A stretch of 64,000 nucleotides of DNA, taken from assembly GCA_963715675.1 (NCBI GenBank), contig OY970265.1, forward strand, positions 62,001-126,000, given 5' to 3'. Position 1 is the stretch's first letter. Each line of letters opens with the position of its first letter. The position numbers and the translations under genes were made by a program. Origin of the DNA: DASVWZ01 sp963715675 (lineage in GTDB: Bacteria > Acidobacteriota > Terriglobia > Terriglobales > Acidobacteriaceae). Positions 41,708 through 50,832 of the stretch are shown here, piece by piece. The notes below the pieces were generated by a model, which did not search any database, had not been told where the DNA came from, and saw only the letters and a program-made list of their open reading frames with translations.

Positions 41708-43186
41708 CTAATCGTCGTCAGCATCGCCCAGCGGATGCCGGTCATTCAGAAAGTGACTGGCATCAAGCGGCGCGTGAATCCTGCGAAATGGCAAGGGACG
41801 TTGTGCGAAGTTGAAGCAGTCCGACAGATCGTCGGCATAAGCGTCCGCATAGCCCAGCGACGGCAATCCGAAAACTTCTTCGGTGAATTTCAGAATACTG
41901 CCGAAGTCGTGGGTGACGTGGGAAACATAGGCGGTGTTGGCATAGGGTGAAACCACCAGCAGCGGGACACGAAAACCGTAGACGAAGCCCGACCCCCAAC
42001 TGGTGCCATCGTTGATCACTTTCGGCGCGACGTGGTCGTACCAACCACCCCAATCATCCCAGGTAATAAAGATGGCTGTATTCGCCCAGAATTGGCTGCC
42101 GCCGATGGCGTTCACCACTGACGCGACCCAGGAAGGCCCGGAACCATCGTTGATCTGAGGATGGTCGGAGGTGTTCCAGTTGGGGATCACCCAGGTGACC
42201 GATGCCAGCTTCCCGTCAGCAATATCGGTGAGCACCTGCTTCGGGCCCAGCACCATGTTTTTCTTCCAGTCCGGACCGAAGCGCACATGGCGAATCGAAT
42301 TTGGCCCGGTGAGCAGGCCGGTGAGTTGAGCCGTGTAGTATCGCCAGGTGAGCGACTGGGCATCGAGCAGGTCGCCCAGCGTGGGATGCTCAAAGCAAGG
42401 AAAAATCGCTCCCGAGTCCTGGCCGTAAGGATCGATCAGCTCGACGCGCTCCGCCTGCGGAGCTGTGCACCCGACATGGGCTCCGCCTCCGGGACCGATC
42501 CCTGGCGAGCTCTCCGCGAACAGGTTGCTGCCGGCGGTGGGCGCCGAGGTCCCGGCAATAATGAACTGGTGGGCCAGATAGCTGGGGCCTTGCTGGGTCT
42601 CAAACATGCGATCGGCAAAGGTGTATTGTTCGGCCATCTCGAAATAAGGCGCCACGTCCTGGGGTTGTACATACTTGAACTGGAAATGAGGGGGAGCCTT
42701 GAGGCAACGATGGCCAGAGTCGCACTGCTGCTTGATCTTGTCCGCACCATCCATCTTGCCGTTGTCATACATGGCGAGGAACGGGGTATGGCCGTGGCCC
42801 TGGTCGTAATAGTCCGCCAACGGCCGCGGTTGCAGGGGAATCTTCTGCTGCTTGGAATTGATGCCGTAGCTCTGAATATCTGCCCCGTGTTGAATCAGAA
42901 CCGGATCCTGAAACAGGTTGTCGGTAGAGCGGTTCTCCTGAAAAATGATCACCACATGCTGAATCACTTGCGAACCTGGATGAGAAGAATTTGCCGGAAC
43001 ATGCCCCGTTGCGGCGGCCCGTGCCTCCAGAACCGCACCGGGTAAACTGTTCCGGTTGATAACGACCGCAAAGAGGCACACTGCCAGAAACATAAGGGTC
43101 ACGCTTGAGAGCGTTGCTCGTCTTGCCACAAGGCGGAGAAAGTGAAAGAAACCAGCGGAGAATTCCGGAAACCTTCGGGTTGACAT
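41708..43186 (-). CDS. Phosphoesterase family protein (phospholipase C/acid phosphatase-like)
   Basis: 492 residues with an N-terminal membrane/signal helix (TLSSVTLMFLAVCLFAVVI). The alkaline-phosphatase-like fold opens HVVIIFQENRSTDNLFQDP (metal-binding Glu-Asn and the Thr nucleophile position) and closes with AIFITWDDWGGWYDHVAP (Asp-Asp and Asp-His metal ligands) and YGFRVPLLVVSPYA. This matches the PF04185 phospholipase C/acid phosphatase group, exported to the periplasm. ATG 43186 follows GGGGGG. The substrate is unknown. Confidence 0.88.
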   Translation of the reverse strand: MSTRRFPEFSAGFFHFLRLVARRATLSSVTLMFLAVCLFAVVINRNSLPGAVLEARAAATGHVPANSSHPGSQVIQHVVIIFQENRSTDNLFQDPVLIQHGADIQSYGINSKQQKIPLQPRPLADYYDQGHGHTPFLAMYDNGKMDGADKIKQQCDSGHRCLKAPPHFQFKYVQPQDVAPYFEMAEQYTFADRMFETQQGPSYLAHQFIIAGTSAPTAGSNLFAESSPGIGPGGGAHVGCTAPQAERVELIDPYGQDSGAIFPCFEHPTLGDLLDAQSLTWRYYTAQLTGLLTGPNSIRHVRFGPDWKKNMVLGPKQVLTDIADGKLASVTWVIPNWNTSDHPQINDGSGPSWVASVVNAIGGSQFWANTAIFITWDDWGGWYDHVAPKVINDGTSWGSGFVYGFRVPLLVVSPYANTAYVSHVTHDFGSILKFTEEVFGLPSLGYADAYADDLSDCFNFAQRPLPFRRIHAPLDASHFLNDRHPLGDADDD

Positions 43187-43332
43187 GACCCCCCAGAGGA
43201 AGGCCAAATCATGCTACGAGGGGATGGCCGCAGTCAAGGCATTTCTTTGAGCAGGCGGGGGGTGGCGCCGGCCAAATGCACAGTGCAAGGGTGGAGCAGC
43301 CATGGTTGGAGAGTGGTTCGTCAGGTTGCCGG

Positions 43333-43803
43333 CTAATCTTTCGCCAAATACTTTCCCACCAGGGTGGCGCCGGCTTTGACAAACTCCTGTTCCGAGGTAG
43401 TGAAGGTGCTGTCAAAATAGCTCTCGATATCGAGTTCGGCCGCGAGCTGGCTCCTCACGAAGATGGGGACAACGATTTCAGACTTCACCATGGGCGACCC
43501 TGAAAGATAACGGGGATCGGTGGAGACGTCGTCCACTACCACGATCTGCCCGCTGCTGGCCGCGGCGCCACAGAGTCCGGTATTGAGAGGAATGCGGGCA
43601 TTGGGGGTAAAGCTGCCGACGAAGGGTCCGACCAGCAGGACTCCGGGGTCGGAGGGATCAACGAGATAAAAGCCTACCCAGTTGTAGCGCGCCATCTTCT
43701 CGTGCAGACGCTGGGCGATATGCTCCATGACGGACTTGGCCGTGGGAGCGGTGCGAGCAAAGTCCTGAAATTCCCGGAGAAGTTCTTCATGCAGGTGCGT
43801 CAT
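43333..43803 (-). CDS. GAF domain protein (fRMsr-like, incomplete Cys set)
   Basis: 156-residue single GAF domain: YNWVGFYLVDPS, the GLCGAAASSGQIVVVDDVS strand-loop, and KSEIVVPIF. Free methionine-R-sulfoxide reductases share this layout but need further Cys residues, including one before the SEIVVP strand (usually A-C-D). Here that position reads LSGSPMVKSEIVVP, and the only Cys is in GLCGAA. Reductase activity is therefore doubtful; ligand sensing is an alternative. ATG 43803. Confidence 0.8.
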   Translation of the reverse strand: MTHLHEELLREFQDFARTAPTAKSVMEHIAQRLHEKMARYNWVGFYLVDPSDPGVLLVGPFVGSFTPNARIPLNTGLCGAAASSGQIVVVDDVSTDPRYLSGSPMVKSEIVVPIFVRSQLAAELDIESYFDSTFTTSEQEFVKAGATLVGKYLAKD

Positions 43804-43935
43804 GTTCGGCCCTTGTGCCCGGCATCAGCAGGTTTTTGTGGATTCGGCATTTTACCCACCTAGTGTACGCGGACCGCCGGAATTTTCCAGCCTGGTGCCC
43901 CAAGTCTAAGCCGTGGCGTGGGGCGTTAACCTGGG

Positions 43936-43971
43936 TGAGGCAAGTCCCAATATCGACGCACGTTCAGTTCG
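43936..43971. repeat. Third copy of the 24-nt repeat
   Basis: GAGGCAAGTCCCAATATCGA then CGCACGTTCAG; matches 41525-41559 with a few substitutions. The copies bracket the phosphoesterase and GAF genes. The rest of the 277-nt spacer 43804-44080 shows nothing recognisable. Confidence 0.6.
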
Positions 43972-44080
43972 AGCCCGGTTCGAGACTGCGGTATAACCAC
44001 AGACAGAGAAACACCAGGACCAGCGCAACGAAACGATCCCGGAGGCCCCCGATTCCCTGTACGCGCCTGATACCGGTGTC

Positions 44081-45310
44081 TTAATTCCGGGTCGAGGCGT
44101 CTGAAACCGCAGCCGTCGGACGCGAGAACACCGTCCCGTGCGGGAAGGCATCGCCATGGAAGCCGTGCGGCCAGGTCTTGCCATCCATACTGACGCCAGG
44201 CTGGTCGCTGCCCGGGTCGCGGAAGCGGGGGTCGAGCGCGAGGGCTCCGGTTTGGGGATCGAAGTTCAGGATGAACAGGCGGTGATCACCATTCTCGCCC
44301 GAGTTCAGCACGATTCGGCGACCGCCTTCATCGGCGGCGATCCAGTGCGGCTTCTGCTTGTCATCGAACGTGATCCGCGATACCTCGCGTATGTGGGCCA
44401 GGTCGGAGACGTCGTAGGTTGCAAGCGCGTGCGCCGAGGACATCGTTTGAAGCCAGTAATGCCCGATGAGCAAACGCACATCCGCTTGCTCGCCGTCGAA
44501 CGTCTTCAGGTACCGAGCCGAAGGGTGATCGGTCTCAATACCGTCCAACTGATACAAGCCGCACCCAAAGGTGTGGACGAGTACCGTCTTGCCGTCGGCG
44601 AGCAGATGCGGCTCCCCTGGATATTGCTGCTCCGATCCGCGTGGTCCGGGCGGCAGCACCAGGGTTCGCAGCAGCTTCAAATCAGAAAGGCGCCACACCT
44701 GCACGGTACGGCTCACTCCGTCTTTGTCGTGCATTGCGGTATTCGTGCTGACAATGCGGTCGAGAGCAGGAACCACCACCAGGCTGTAGGGCCGGATGAG
44801 TTCACTCTTCGCCGCAGGACCCATGGCGCTGCTGCTGCGGATGACACGCCCGCGTTCCTCGAATTCGACCAGACCGCCGCCATCCGCCTTGGGATCGTGT
44901 CCACCATGGTACTGAAATGTGGCGAGCACATGGCCGTTCGCCAGACGCACGTAGGTGTGCGGATGCATGTATCCGTCGAGATCGCCGAACGAGGTGACCA
45001 GGGATGGGTGCAGCGGGTCGCGCAAGTCGAAGAGCATGGTGCGTCCGCTCTCAAACGCATTGGCCAGCAGAAAGCCGCCCAGCGGCATTTCCAGTTCCGT
45101 GTGATGAGGCGTGCCGGTCGGGCCGGGTACCGCGACCGACGCTACGGCTTGGCCGTAGTGCGGAGACTTCGAATCGGCGTCCAGCACCGCGAGAAAATCG
45201 TTGCTCTTTTTGGCATCGTCGCCTGCCCAGACGAACAGGTAGGAATTGGTTTGGGCACATCCGGCAACGGCCCAGAACAGCAGCAGAACGAACCAGCATA
45301 CATGGCGCAT
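44081..45310 (-). CDS. Secreted selenium-binding-protein-like beta-propeller
   Basis: 409 residues. Signal peptide (CWFVLLLFWAVAGCAQ, possibly a lipoprotein Cys). The propeller has PHHTELEMPLGGFLLANAFE, YMHPHTYVRLANGHVLATFQ and YPGEPHLLADGKTVLVHTFG. Repeated His at blade edges resembles the SBP56/methanethiol oxidase family, in which His residues bind a metal. This subgroup is exported and divergent, so enzymatic activity is uncertain. ATG 45310; a GTG two codons upstream is possible. Confidence 0.6.
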   Translation of the reverse strand: MRHVCWFVLLLFWAVAGCAQTNSYLFVWAGDDAKKSNDFLAVLDADSKSPHYGQAVASVAVPGPTGTPHHTELEMPLGGFLLANAFESGRTMLFDLRDPLHPSLVTSFGDLDGYMHPHTYVRLANGHVLATFQYHGGHDPKADGGGLVEFEERGRVIRSSSAMGPAAKSELIRPYSLVVVPALDRIVSTNTAMHDKDGVSRTVQVWRLSDLKLLRTLVLPPGPRGSEQQYPGEPHLLADGKTVLVHTFGCGLYQLDGIETDHPSARYLKTFDGEQADVRLLIGHYWLQTMSSAHALATYDVSDLAHIREVSRITFDDKQKPHWIAADEGGRRIVLNSGENGDHRLFILNFDPQTGALALDPRFRDPGSDQPGVSMDGKTWPHGFHGDAFPHGTVFSRPTAAVSDASTRN

Positions 45311-45483
45311 AGGCACCGATTGTCGATGCCCCGGGAACCTGGTGTCAATCGAAACCCGCCGAGGCCCTCCCGTCCCTGAAGCAGGGTGTCTCGCGGCGCT
45401 TGATTGGCGAGTCGGAGCACTTCTGGCAGAAACACTACGACGGTTTCAACGTCCGGAATTATTCATTCGTTGTAATCTGAAGA

Positions 45484-46146
45484 GTGATCTCCACCAACAG
45501 TGAAATTCGTTCGCTTTTTCTGCAGGGACCGGCGGGGCGGCTGGAAGCGCTCTTGAATACCGGCGGAGAAAACCCAACCCATGCCGCGCTGGTGTGTCAT
45601 CCGCATCCGCTGTACGGCGGAACCCTGCACAACAAAGTCGTGTTCCATGCCATGAAGGCGTTCCACTACTTCGGATTTCCGGTCTTGCGTTTCAATTTTC
45701 GCGGCACGGGGCTGAGCGAAGGCGAGCACGACAGCGGCAATGGCGAACTCGACGATGTCCGCGTGGCCCTCGACTGGCTGGACCGGGAGTTCCATCTGCC
45801 TTTACTGTTTGCCGGGTTCTCGTTCGGTGCGGCGGTCGGTTTGCGTGTAGCCTGCGCGGATGCGCGGGTCAAGGCTGCGATTGGGCTCGGAGTTCCCGTC
45901 CTTCCGGCCGATGAGCGAACCTACGAGTTCGAATATCTGAGAACCTGCAACAAGCCCAAGCTGTTCGTGAGTGGGGCGCGCGATCCGTTCGGTCCGAGGC
46001 AGAAGTTGGAGAGCCTGGTGTCATTTCTGCCCGAGCCAAAGAAGTTGGTCATCATCGAGGGCGGGGACCATTTTTTCGAAGGCCGACTGAGAGAATTGCG
46101 GGAAGCGATCCAGGGCTGGGTGGGAGAAGTGGTCGTCGTCGGCTGA
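45484..46146 (+). CDS. Alpha/beta hydrolase (COG2945-like)
   Basis: 220 residues, cytosolic. HAALVCHPHPLYGGTLHNKVV gives the His-Pro-His-Pro oxyanion segment typical of COG2945. FNFRGTGLSEGEHD and the nucleophile elbow FAGFSFGAAVGLR (Ser) follow; Asp (GARDPFG) and His (GGDHFFEG) complete the triad. A probable esterase of unknown substrate. The start is GTG with a TGTAAT hexamer ending 5 nt upstream and no Shine-Dalgarno. Confidence 0.82.
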   Translation: MISTNSEIRSLFLQGPAGRLEALLNTGGENPTHAALVCHPHPLYGGTLHNKVVFHAMKAFHYFGFPVLRFNFRGTGLSEGEHDSGNGELDDVRVALDWLDREFHLPLLFAGFSFGAAVGLRVACADARVKAAIGLGVPVLPADERTYEFEYLRTCNKPKLFVSGARDPFGPRQKLESLVSFLPEPKKLVIIEGGDHFFEGRLRELREAIQGWVGEVVVVG

Positions 46147-46183
46147 GCGATTCCGTGCCGGAGACGCTGGAATATCCGCGCGA

Positions 46184-46221
46184 GATCCCGCACTCGGCTG
46201 AAGTGCGCCGAGGTTCGGGAT
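46184..46221. repeat. Hairpin repeat upstream of glycerate kinase
   Basis: GATCCCG..CTCGGC, loop TGAAGTGC, GCCGAG..CGGGATC: a two-part stem. The core CTCGGCTGAAGTGCGCCGAG recurs as CTCGGCTGAAATGCGCCGAG at 47672-47691, so the pair flanks the gene. Confidence 0.7.
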
Positions 46222-46244
46222 CCCGCCCTCGAAGGGGTGCTCGC

Positions 46245-46250
46245 TATAAT
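46245..46250 (+). promoter_or_regulatory. -10 box of glycerate kinase gene
   Basis: TATAAT ending 9 nt before ATG 46260, implying a leader of only a few nucleotides or none. No clear -35. Confidence 0.55.
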
Positions 46251-46259
46251 TCCTCTCTT

Positions 46260-47591
46260 ATGTCTGCGGCGGCCCACGATCGCGAGCGGCGAGCTATCGA
46301 GATGCGGGTTACCGCCCGGCATCTGTTCGAGCGCGCGCTGGCCGAGTCCAGCATCGACCGGGCTTTTGAACGGCACGTCTCATGCGAGCGCGGCGTTTTG
46401 CGGGTGCGCGAAGACCTTTGCGATCTGAATTCTTATGCGCGGGTGTTTGTGGTCTCCATCGGCAAGGCCGCGCACACCATGGTGAATGCGCTGGAGATGC
46501 AGGCGGGGAGCCGCTTTGAAGGCATCGTTGCTACTTCGGTGCAATCCGCCGCGCAGGCTCGCGGCTTCCGTTACTTCCTGGGCGGACATCCGACTCCCAA
46601 CCAAGAATCCGTGGCCGCGGCCCATGCAATGCTGCGTTCGCTCGATTCGCAGAACGCTGCGTCTCTGGCCATTTTTCTGCTCAGCGGCGGAGGGTCGTCG
46701 ATTGCCGAGAAGCCCATCGATGATGAAATCACTCTGCCCGACCTGATCCGCACCTATCGCGCGCTGGTGCTGTCGGGCGCGCCCATTGCCGAGATCAACG
46801 CCATTCGCAAGCATCTTTCGGCGATCAAGGGTGGAAGGCTGGCGCGGGCGGCGTATCCGGCGCAGCAGATTTCGATTCTGGTGTCTGACGTTCCCGACAA
46901 CACGCCTGACGCGCTCGCCTCCGGCCCGACCATGCCGGACTCAACCACGGTGGAAGATTGCCATCGAATCGCCGCGCAGTATGGACTGCTCGAAAATTTT
47001 CCCGCATCGGTGCGCGAGTTATTTGAAAACCATGCTCTGGAGGAAACACCGAAGTCCGACGATCCGGCATTCCATCGCAGCCGCCGGTGGACGGTGTTGT
47101 CGAATGCTTCCTTGATCGACGCGGCCAAGGCCGAAGCGGAGCGGCAGGGGTTTACCGTCGAAGTCGACAACAGCTGCGATGACTGGGACTACGTCCGGGC
47201 TGCCGACTACCTTTTGAATCGGCTGCGCGAGCTTCGCAAGAAAGCTGAGCGAGTGTGCCTGCTTTCCGGCGGGGAAGTCACGGTTAAGGTCACCAACGGC
47301 GGGGTGGGCGGCCGCAACCAGCAGTTTGCACTGGCCTGCGCCGAGTCCATCGCGGGGGAAAATATCGTGGTGCTCAGCGCCGGCACAGATGGGATCGACG
47401 GCAACAGTTCCGCCGCGGGCGCGGTGGTGGACGGCACGACCGTTGCACGCGCGCAAGCTCGCGGCTTGGAAGGGAATGCCTATTTGTCGAAGTTCAATGC
47501 GTATCCGTTCTTCGAAGGCTTGGGAGACGCTGTGGTTACCGGGCCGACCGGGAATAATCTGCGGGATTTGAGGATTCTGCTGGCGTATTGA
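46260..47591 (+). CDS. Glycerate 2-kinase (DUF4147/MOFRL)
   Basis: Phosphorylates D-glycerate to 2-phosphoglycerate, linking glycerate/serine-glyoxylate metabolism to glycolysis. 443 residues. The DUF4147 domain shows VVSIGKAAHTMVNALE, FLLSGGGSSIAEKP and NAIRKHLSAIKGGRLA; the C-terminal MOFRL part shows LLSGGEVTVKVTNGGVGGRN, SAGTDGIDGNSSAAGAVVD and TGPTGNNLRDL. ATG 46260 is chosen; the 35-codon in-frame extension spans the upstream hairpin and is rejected. Confidence 0.9.
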   Translation: MSAAAHDRERRAIEMRVTARHLFERALAESSIDRAFERHVSCERGVLRVREDLCDLNSYARVFVVSIGKAAHTMVNALEMQAGSRFEGIVATSVQSAAQARGFRYFLGGHPTPNQESVAAAHAMLRSLDSQNAASLAIFLLSGGGSSIAEKPIDDEITLPDLIRTYRALVLSGAPIAEINAIRKHLSAIKGGRLARAAYPAQQISILVSDVPDNTPDALASGPTMPDSTTVEDCHRIAAQYGLLENFPASVRELFENHALEETPKSDDPAFHRSRRWTVLSNASLIDAAKAEAERQGFTVEVDNSCDDWDYVRAADYLLNRLRELRKKAERVCLLSGGEVTVKVTNGGVGGRNQQFALACAESIAGENIVVLSAGTDGIDGNSSAAGAVVDGTTVARAQARGLEGNAYLSKFNAYPFFEGLGDAVVTGPTGNNLRDLRILLAY

Positions 47592-47670
47592 GCGGAGATT
47601 TCCGGACGTTATCCAGAAGCCCCCCGCGAGATCCCCTTCGACCTCGCTCAGGGCAGGCTACCTCGGCTGA

Positions 47671-47691
47671 AATGCGCCGAGATAGACGGGA
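47671..47691. repeat. Second copy of the CTCGGC..GCCGAG hairpin
   Basis: CCTCGGCTGAAATGCGCCGAG, 80 nt after the glycerate kinase stop; same core as 46193-46212 with one substitution. Confidence 0.65.
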
Positions 47692-47725
47692 TGACGCCTT
47701 CGAATGGGCGCTGGCGACGCTGCGG

Positions 47726-48479
47726 CTAGGGATGAGTTTCTTCAGGCTTCGCTTCCGGCTCCATTTCAATCGTGAGTGATTTCTGTTCTCCTGATTCCAT
47801 ACGTAGGGGCAAAGGCTGCGGAACACGACGGCTTTCAAGGAAGACGACTGTTCCCAGGCCGTCAGGATAGAGCCAGGGCTTATAGCCGTTGGCGTTTACT
47901 TGCAGAAACAGCTTCATCGCAGGAGGGATGAGTGTGCGAAAAGCACCTGACGCATCTTTCTTAAAGAAATCGTGAAGGTAGTGGGGCTCGTTACTGGTGT
48001 TGTGGCCCAGTTCTTCTGCAAACCTCAGGAGCGCGACGACGGGCTGGTGAGTCGTCAGATCTTCAACCGTACCGGTGAGAATGCCCCCACTTAGGTCCGA
48101 GTTTCAGCACCACATGGGAAGCAGGCTCCGCAAAAGTGAGTTTGACACCGATTGGGTTCGTGAGCGTGATTCCCCCTTGCACAGAGACGGCTTCGCCATC
48201 TCCATACGCTTCGTCTTCTTTGGAAGGACCAAACCAATAGCTGGTGAACCTGAGATGGCTGAATTTGAATTTGCCGTCTTGATCGGTTTCGGTGGTCGCT
48301 TCCGTGGGATTTTCGCCGGGCCGCGCCCCCGTCAGAAGAACCTTGCCTTTCGATACAGGCGTTCCATTCGGATAGAGGAGGATCCCGGATATTTGTCCCT
48401 GGGAATGAGGCTGCGGGCTGACTTGGGCTGGAGCCAGCAGAGCCAACAGAATCGGTAAAGCGATCACCGCATTTTTCAT
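47726..48479 (-). pseudogene. Secreted carboxypeptidase-regulatory-like protein, frameshifted
   Basis: ATG 48479 opens a signal peptide (VIALPILLALLAPAQVSPQ) and a Cna-B/CarboxypepD_reg-like domain (GQISGILLYPNGTPVSKGKV, TETDQDGKFKFSHL). This frame ends at 48063. A second frame continues the protein without a start: G-G-I-L-T-G-T-V-E-D-L-T-T-H, then HDFFKKDASGAFRTLIPPAM and QVNANGYKPWLY, to 47726. The total of 754 nt is one base more than a multiple of three, and removing one A near 48086 (CCTAAGTGGGGGC) joins them as LGPSGGILTG. It is either inactivated or a sequence error. Confidence 0.78.
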
Positions 48480-48524
48480 ACGGCATCCTGACCACACTAG
48501 CCAACTGCCCGAAAGGTTGAGCTT

Positions 48525-49421
48525 TCAGAACAGCCGGGTAATGCCTTCCTGCAGCACGAGCACGCGGTCTTCAATCCCCGCGGCTTTGGCTTCACTCTCC
48601 AGGAGTTGCAGAGGTTCTTCCATCGGCTCGTGGGAAAGCCGGAAAGTTCCGTAATGCATGGGAACCATCCAGCGCGACTTCAAATCGAGGAACGCGCGGG
48701 TGGCGTCGGCGGGACTGGCGTGGACGTTGCGAAACGATGGCGGGTTGTACGCGCCGATGGGAAGCAGCGCCAGTTCCGGGGCAAGCTGTTTGCCGATTTC
48801 GCGAAATCCGGAAAAATACGCAGTGTCTCCGGCATGATAGACCGAGTGTTTGCGGTCGCGCAGCACGTAGCCGCCATAGCCGCGATGGGAATCCTTGAGC
48901 ACGCGCGCTCCCCAATGGCGCGAAGGCACGTGCGTGACGCTCAGCGAGCGGTGCCGGTAGCTGTTCCACCAGTCGAGTTCGATGACCTCCCGGAATCCCA
49001 GGTCCGAAACCAGGTCCAGAACATGATGTGGGACGATGATCACCGGCGTTTGGCCGCTGGTTCGCCGCGTATGCTGCACGATCGCGCGCAACGATGGCCG
49101 GTGGAGATGATCGAAATGCGCGTGCGTGACCAGCACCAGATCAATGCCTGGCAGGTCCCGAACTTGCAAGCCCGGCTTGCGAAGACGCTTCAGCACAAAC
49201 AGCCAAGGCGCGAAATTGGGATCGATCACGATGTTCTGGCCGCCCATCTGAATGAAGAAACTGGAATGCCCGATGAAGGTAATCCCGAGTTCGCCGTCGT
49301 TCACCAGTTCCGGCTTGTGGGTGCTCCCGGTGCGAGGGGTAACGGCGGAATGGCGCACCAGACGGCCAAAAGCCTGAGCACGCTTGCGTAACACGGGATT
49401 CCTGAGTGTGGCCTTTAACAT
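48525..49421 (-). CDS. Metallo-beta-lactamase-fold hydrolase (UlaG/NAPE-PLD-like)
   Basis: 298 residues. ITFIGHSSFFIQMGGQNIVID and VLVTHAHFDHLHRPSL (HxHxDH) are the metal-binding core, with later ligands in VPSRHWGAR, YHAGDTAYFSGF and VPMHYGTFRLS. The W-G-x-R and MHYGTFRLSHEP features resemble the N-acylphosphatidylethanolamine phospholipase D branch. It lacks a signal peptide. The substrate is unknown; a phosphodiester or lactone is possible. Confidence 0.88.
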   Translation of the reverse strand: MLKATLRNPVLRKRAQAFGRLVRHSAVTPRTGSTHKPELVNDGELGITFIGHSSFFIQMGGQNIVIDPNFAPWLFVLKRLRKPGLQVRDLPGIDLVLVTHAHFDHLHRPSLRAIVQHTRRTSGQTPVIIVPHHVLDLVSDLGFREVIELDWWNSYRHRSLSVTHVPSRHWGARVLKDSHRGYGGYVLRDRKHSVYHAGDTAYFSGFREIGKQLAPELALLPIGAYNPPSFRNVHASPADATRAFLDLKSRWMVPMHYGTFRLSHEPMEEPLQLLESEAKAAGIEDRVLVLQEGITRLF

Positions 49422-49604
49422 GTGTCGGCGGCCGGCGCCTTCAGTCCTGGGCCTGACTCGAGCAGGCCGATTCTCCGAGAAGAAGGTCTTCCTCTTATCC
49501 GATGTCGGCAGAGGGAGCCAGGTTGTTTCTTATTCTAGGGCAATCCGGATGGAAATTGGTTGACGAACTGGCAACCTTGCGCGGTAATCTGAGTGGGGGG
49601 TGAA

Positions 49605-50489
49605 ATGATGCGTGTTGCGTTTCTGGGTTTGGGGATCATGGGACGCTCGATGGCGTCCAACCTGGTGAAGGCCGGCCATGAAGTGACGGTGTGGAATCGC
49701 ACTGGCGGCAAGGAGGTGGAAGGTGCGCGCACCGCCGCGTCTCCGGCCGAGGCAGCGGCCGGCGCAGAAGTTATCTGGACATGCGTCTCCGACACGAAAG
49801 CGGTGGAGAGCGTGCTGTTCGGAATCCGTGGCGTGCATGAGTCTCTGGCTGCGGGACAACTCATTGTGGATTCCAGCACGATTTCTCCCTCTGCCACGCG
49901 CAAGTTCGCCGAGCGGGTCGGTGCCAAGGGAGTCCAATATGTCGACGCTCCGGTGACCGGATCCAAACTGGGCGCGCAAAACGCCACCTTGATCTTCATC
50001 GTCGGCGGAGAAGAATCCGCGATTGAGAAAGTGAAACCGCTGTTTGCGGCGACCGGCAAGAAATTTTTCCGCATGGGCGAAACCGGAAAAGGACAAGTGG
50101 CAAAGCTCGCCATGAATCTGCAGATTGCGCTCATCTATGAAGGCTTCGCGGAGGCTCTCACCCTGGCGGCAAAGTTGGGCGTCGAGGCTGAGACCATGAT
50201 GCCCTTAATTGACGCTTCCATGGTTCGCTCCGGCGTGGTGGACTACAAGGCTCCCTTCGTCTTGAAGCGCGATTTCTCGCCGAACTTCCCGCTGCGCTTG
50301 ATGCGGAAAGATATCCGGCTGGCGCTTGAAGCAGCCAAGGACGCGCGAGTAAAACTGCCCGGCCTTGAAACGGTCGAGGAGATCTACGATTTGGCCACCG
50401 AGGAAGGTCACGAAGATCTTGACTACGCGGCTACCCTCACGCTGCTGGAGAAATGGGCGGGAATCCAGGTGAAGGGCGCCTCGGCGTGA
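49605..50489 (+). CDS. 3-hydroxyisobutyrate dehydrogenase-family oxidoreductase
   Basis: Beta-hydroxyacid dehydrogenase of 294 residues. Rossmann GLGIMGRSMASNLVKAGHEV near the N-terminus, the substrate-binding DAPVTGSKLGAQNATL, and the catalytic Lys in GQVAKLAMN. Relatives act on 3-hydroxyisobutyrate (valine breakdown), tartronate semialdehyde or succinic semialdehyde (GLYR1). The glycerate 2-kinase 2 kb away would fit tartronate semialdehyde reduction; the isobutyryl-type mutase elsewhere would fit valine. Neither is proven. ATG 49605 follows GGGGGGTGAA. Confidence 0.82.
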   Translation: MMRVAFLGLGIMGRSMASNLVKAGHEVTVWNRTGGKEVEGARTAASPAEAAAGAEVIWTCVSDTKAVESVLFGIRGVHESLAAGQLIVDSSTISPSATRKFAERVGAKGVQYVDAPVTGSKLGAQNATLIFIVGGEESAIEKVKPLFAATGKKFFRMGETGKGQVAKLAMNLQIALIYEGFAEALTLAAKLGVEAETMMPLIDASMVRSGVVDYKAPFVLKRDFSPNFPLRLMRKDIRLALEAAKDARVKLPGLETVEEIYDLATEEGHEDLDYAATLTLLEKWAGIQVKGASA

Positions 50490-50499
50490 CGGACCTTCC

Positions 50500-50832
50500 C
50501 TAACGCGGTCCCGGGTTCACCTTTAACGCATCCGGGCGCGAGTAAACGATAAAGCAGTAAAGAGGTGGTCTGAGTGGCGGGAACAACATCACACAAAACC
50601 AAAACACCTTTTTCAACTCAGACGACTTGTCGAAGCCGAACAAGAAATACTCCATGGCGACCATTGTGACGGCGGCTCCGAATACGCCAGCGAACAGAGG
50701 CAGCTTCAAAAAGGGGATAAGGTTTTCGGGGATTCCACCCTTGAGCCGCACCACCACCAAGAAGACGGACAGCGCCAAAGACAGCCTGCTGCAACGCGAT
50801 AGATACGTCTCGCTGTGCTCGACACCATCCAT
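50500..50832 (-). CDS. Small integral membrane protein
   Basis: 110 residues, unrecognised. Three hydrophobic stretches: LSLALSVFLVVVRL, LPLFAGVFGAAVTMVAMEYFLFGF and KVFWFCVMLFPPLRPPLYCFIVY. ATG 50832 is chosen from three in-frame starts because the longer readings add a non-conserved basic N-terminus. It converges on the dehydrogenase gene, stops 10 nt apart. Confidence 0.55.
   Translation of the reverse strand: MDGVEHSETYLSRCSRLSLALSVFLVVVRLKGGIPENLIPFLKLPLFAGVFGAAVTMVAMEYFLFGFDKSSELKKVFWFCVMLFPPLRPPLYCFIVYSRPDALKVNPGPR

Noticed and set aside
44138..45379. 413-codon plus-strand ORF opposite the selenium-binding-like gene
   Set aside because: No signal peptide, no domain; the minus-strand gene has both.
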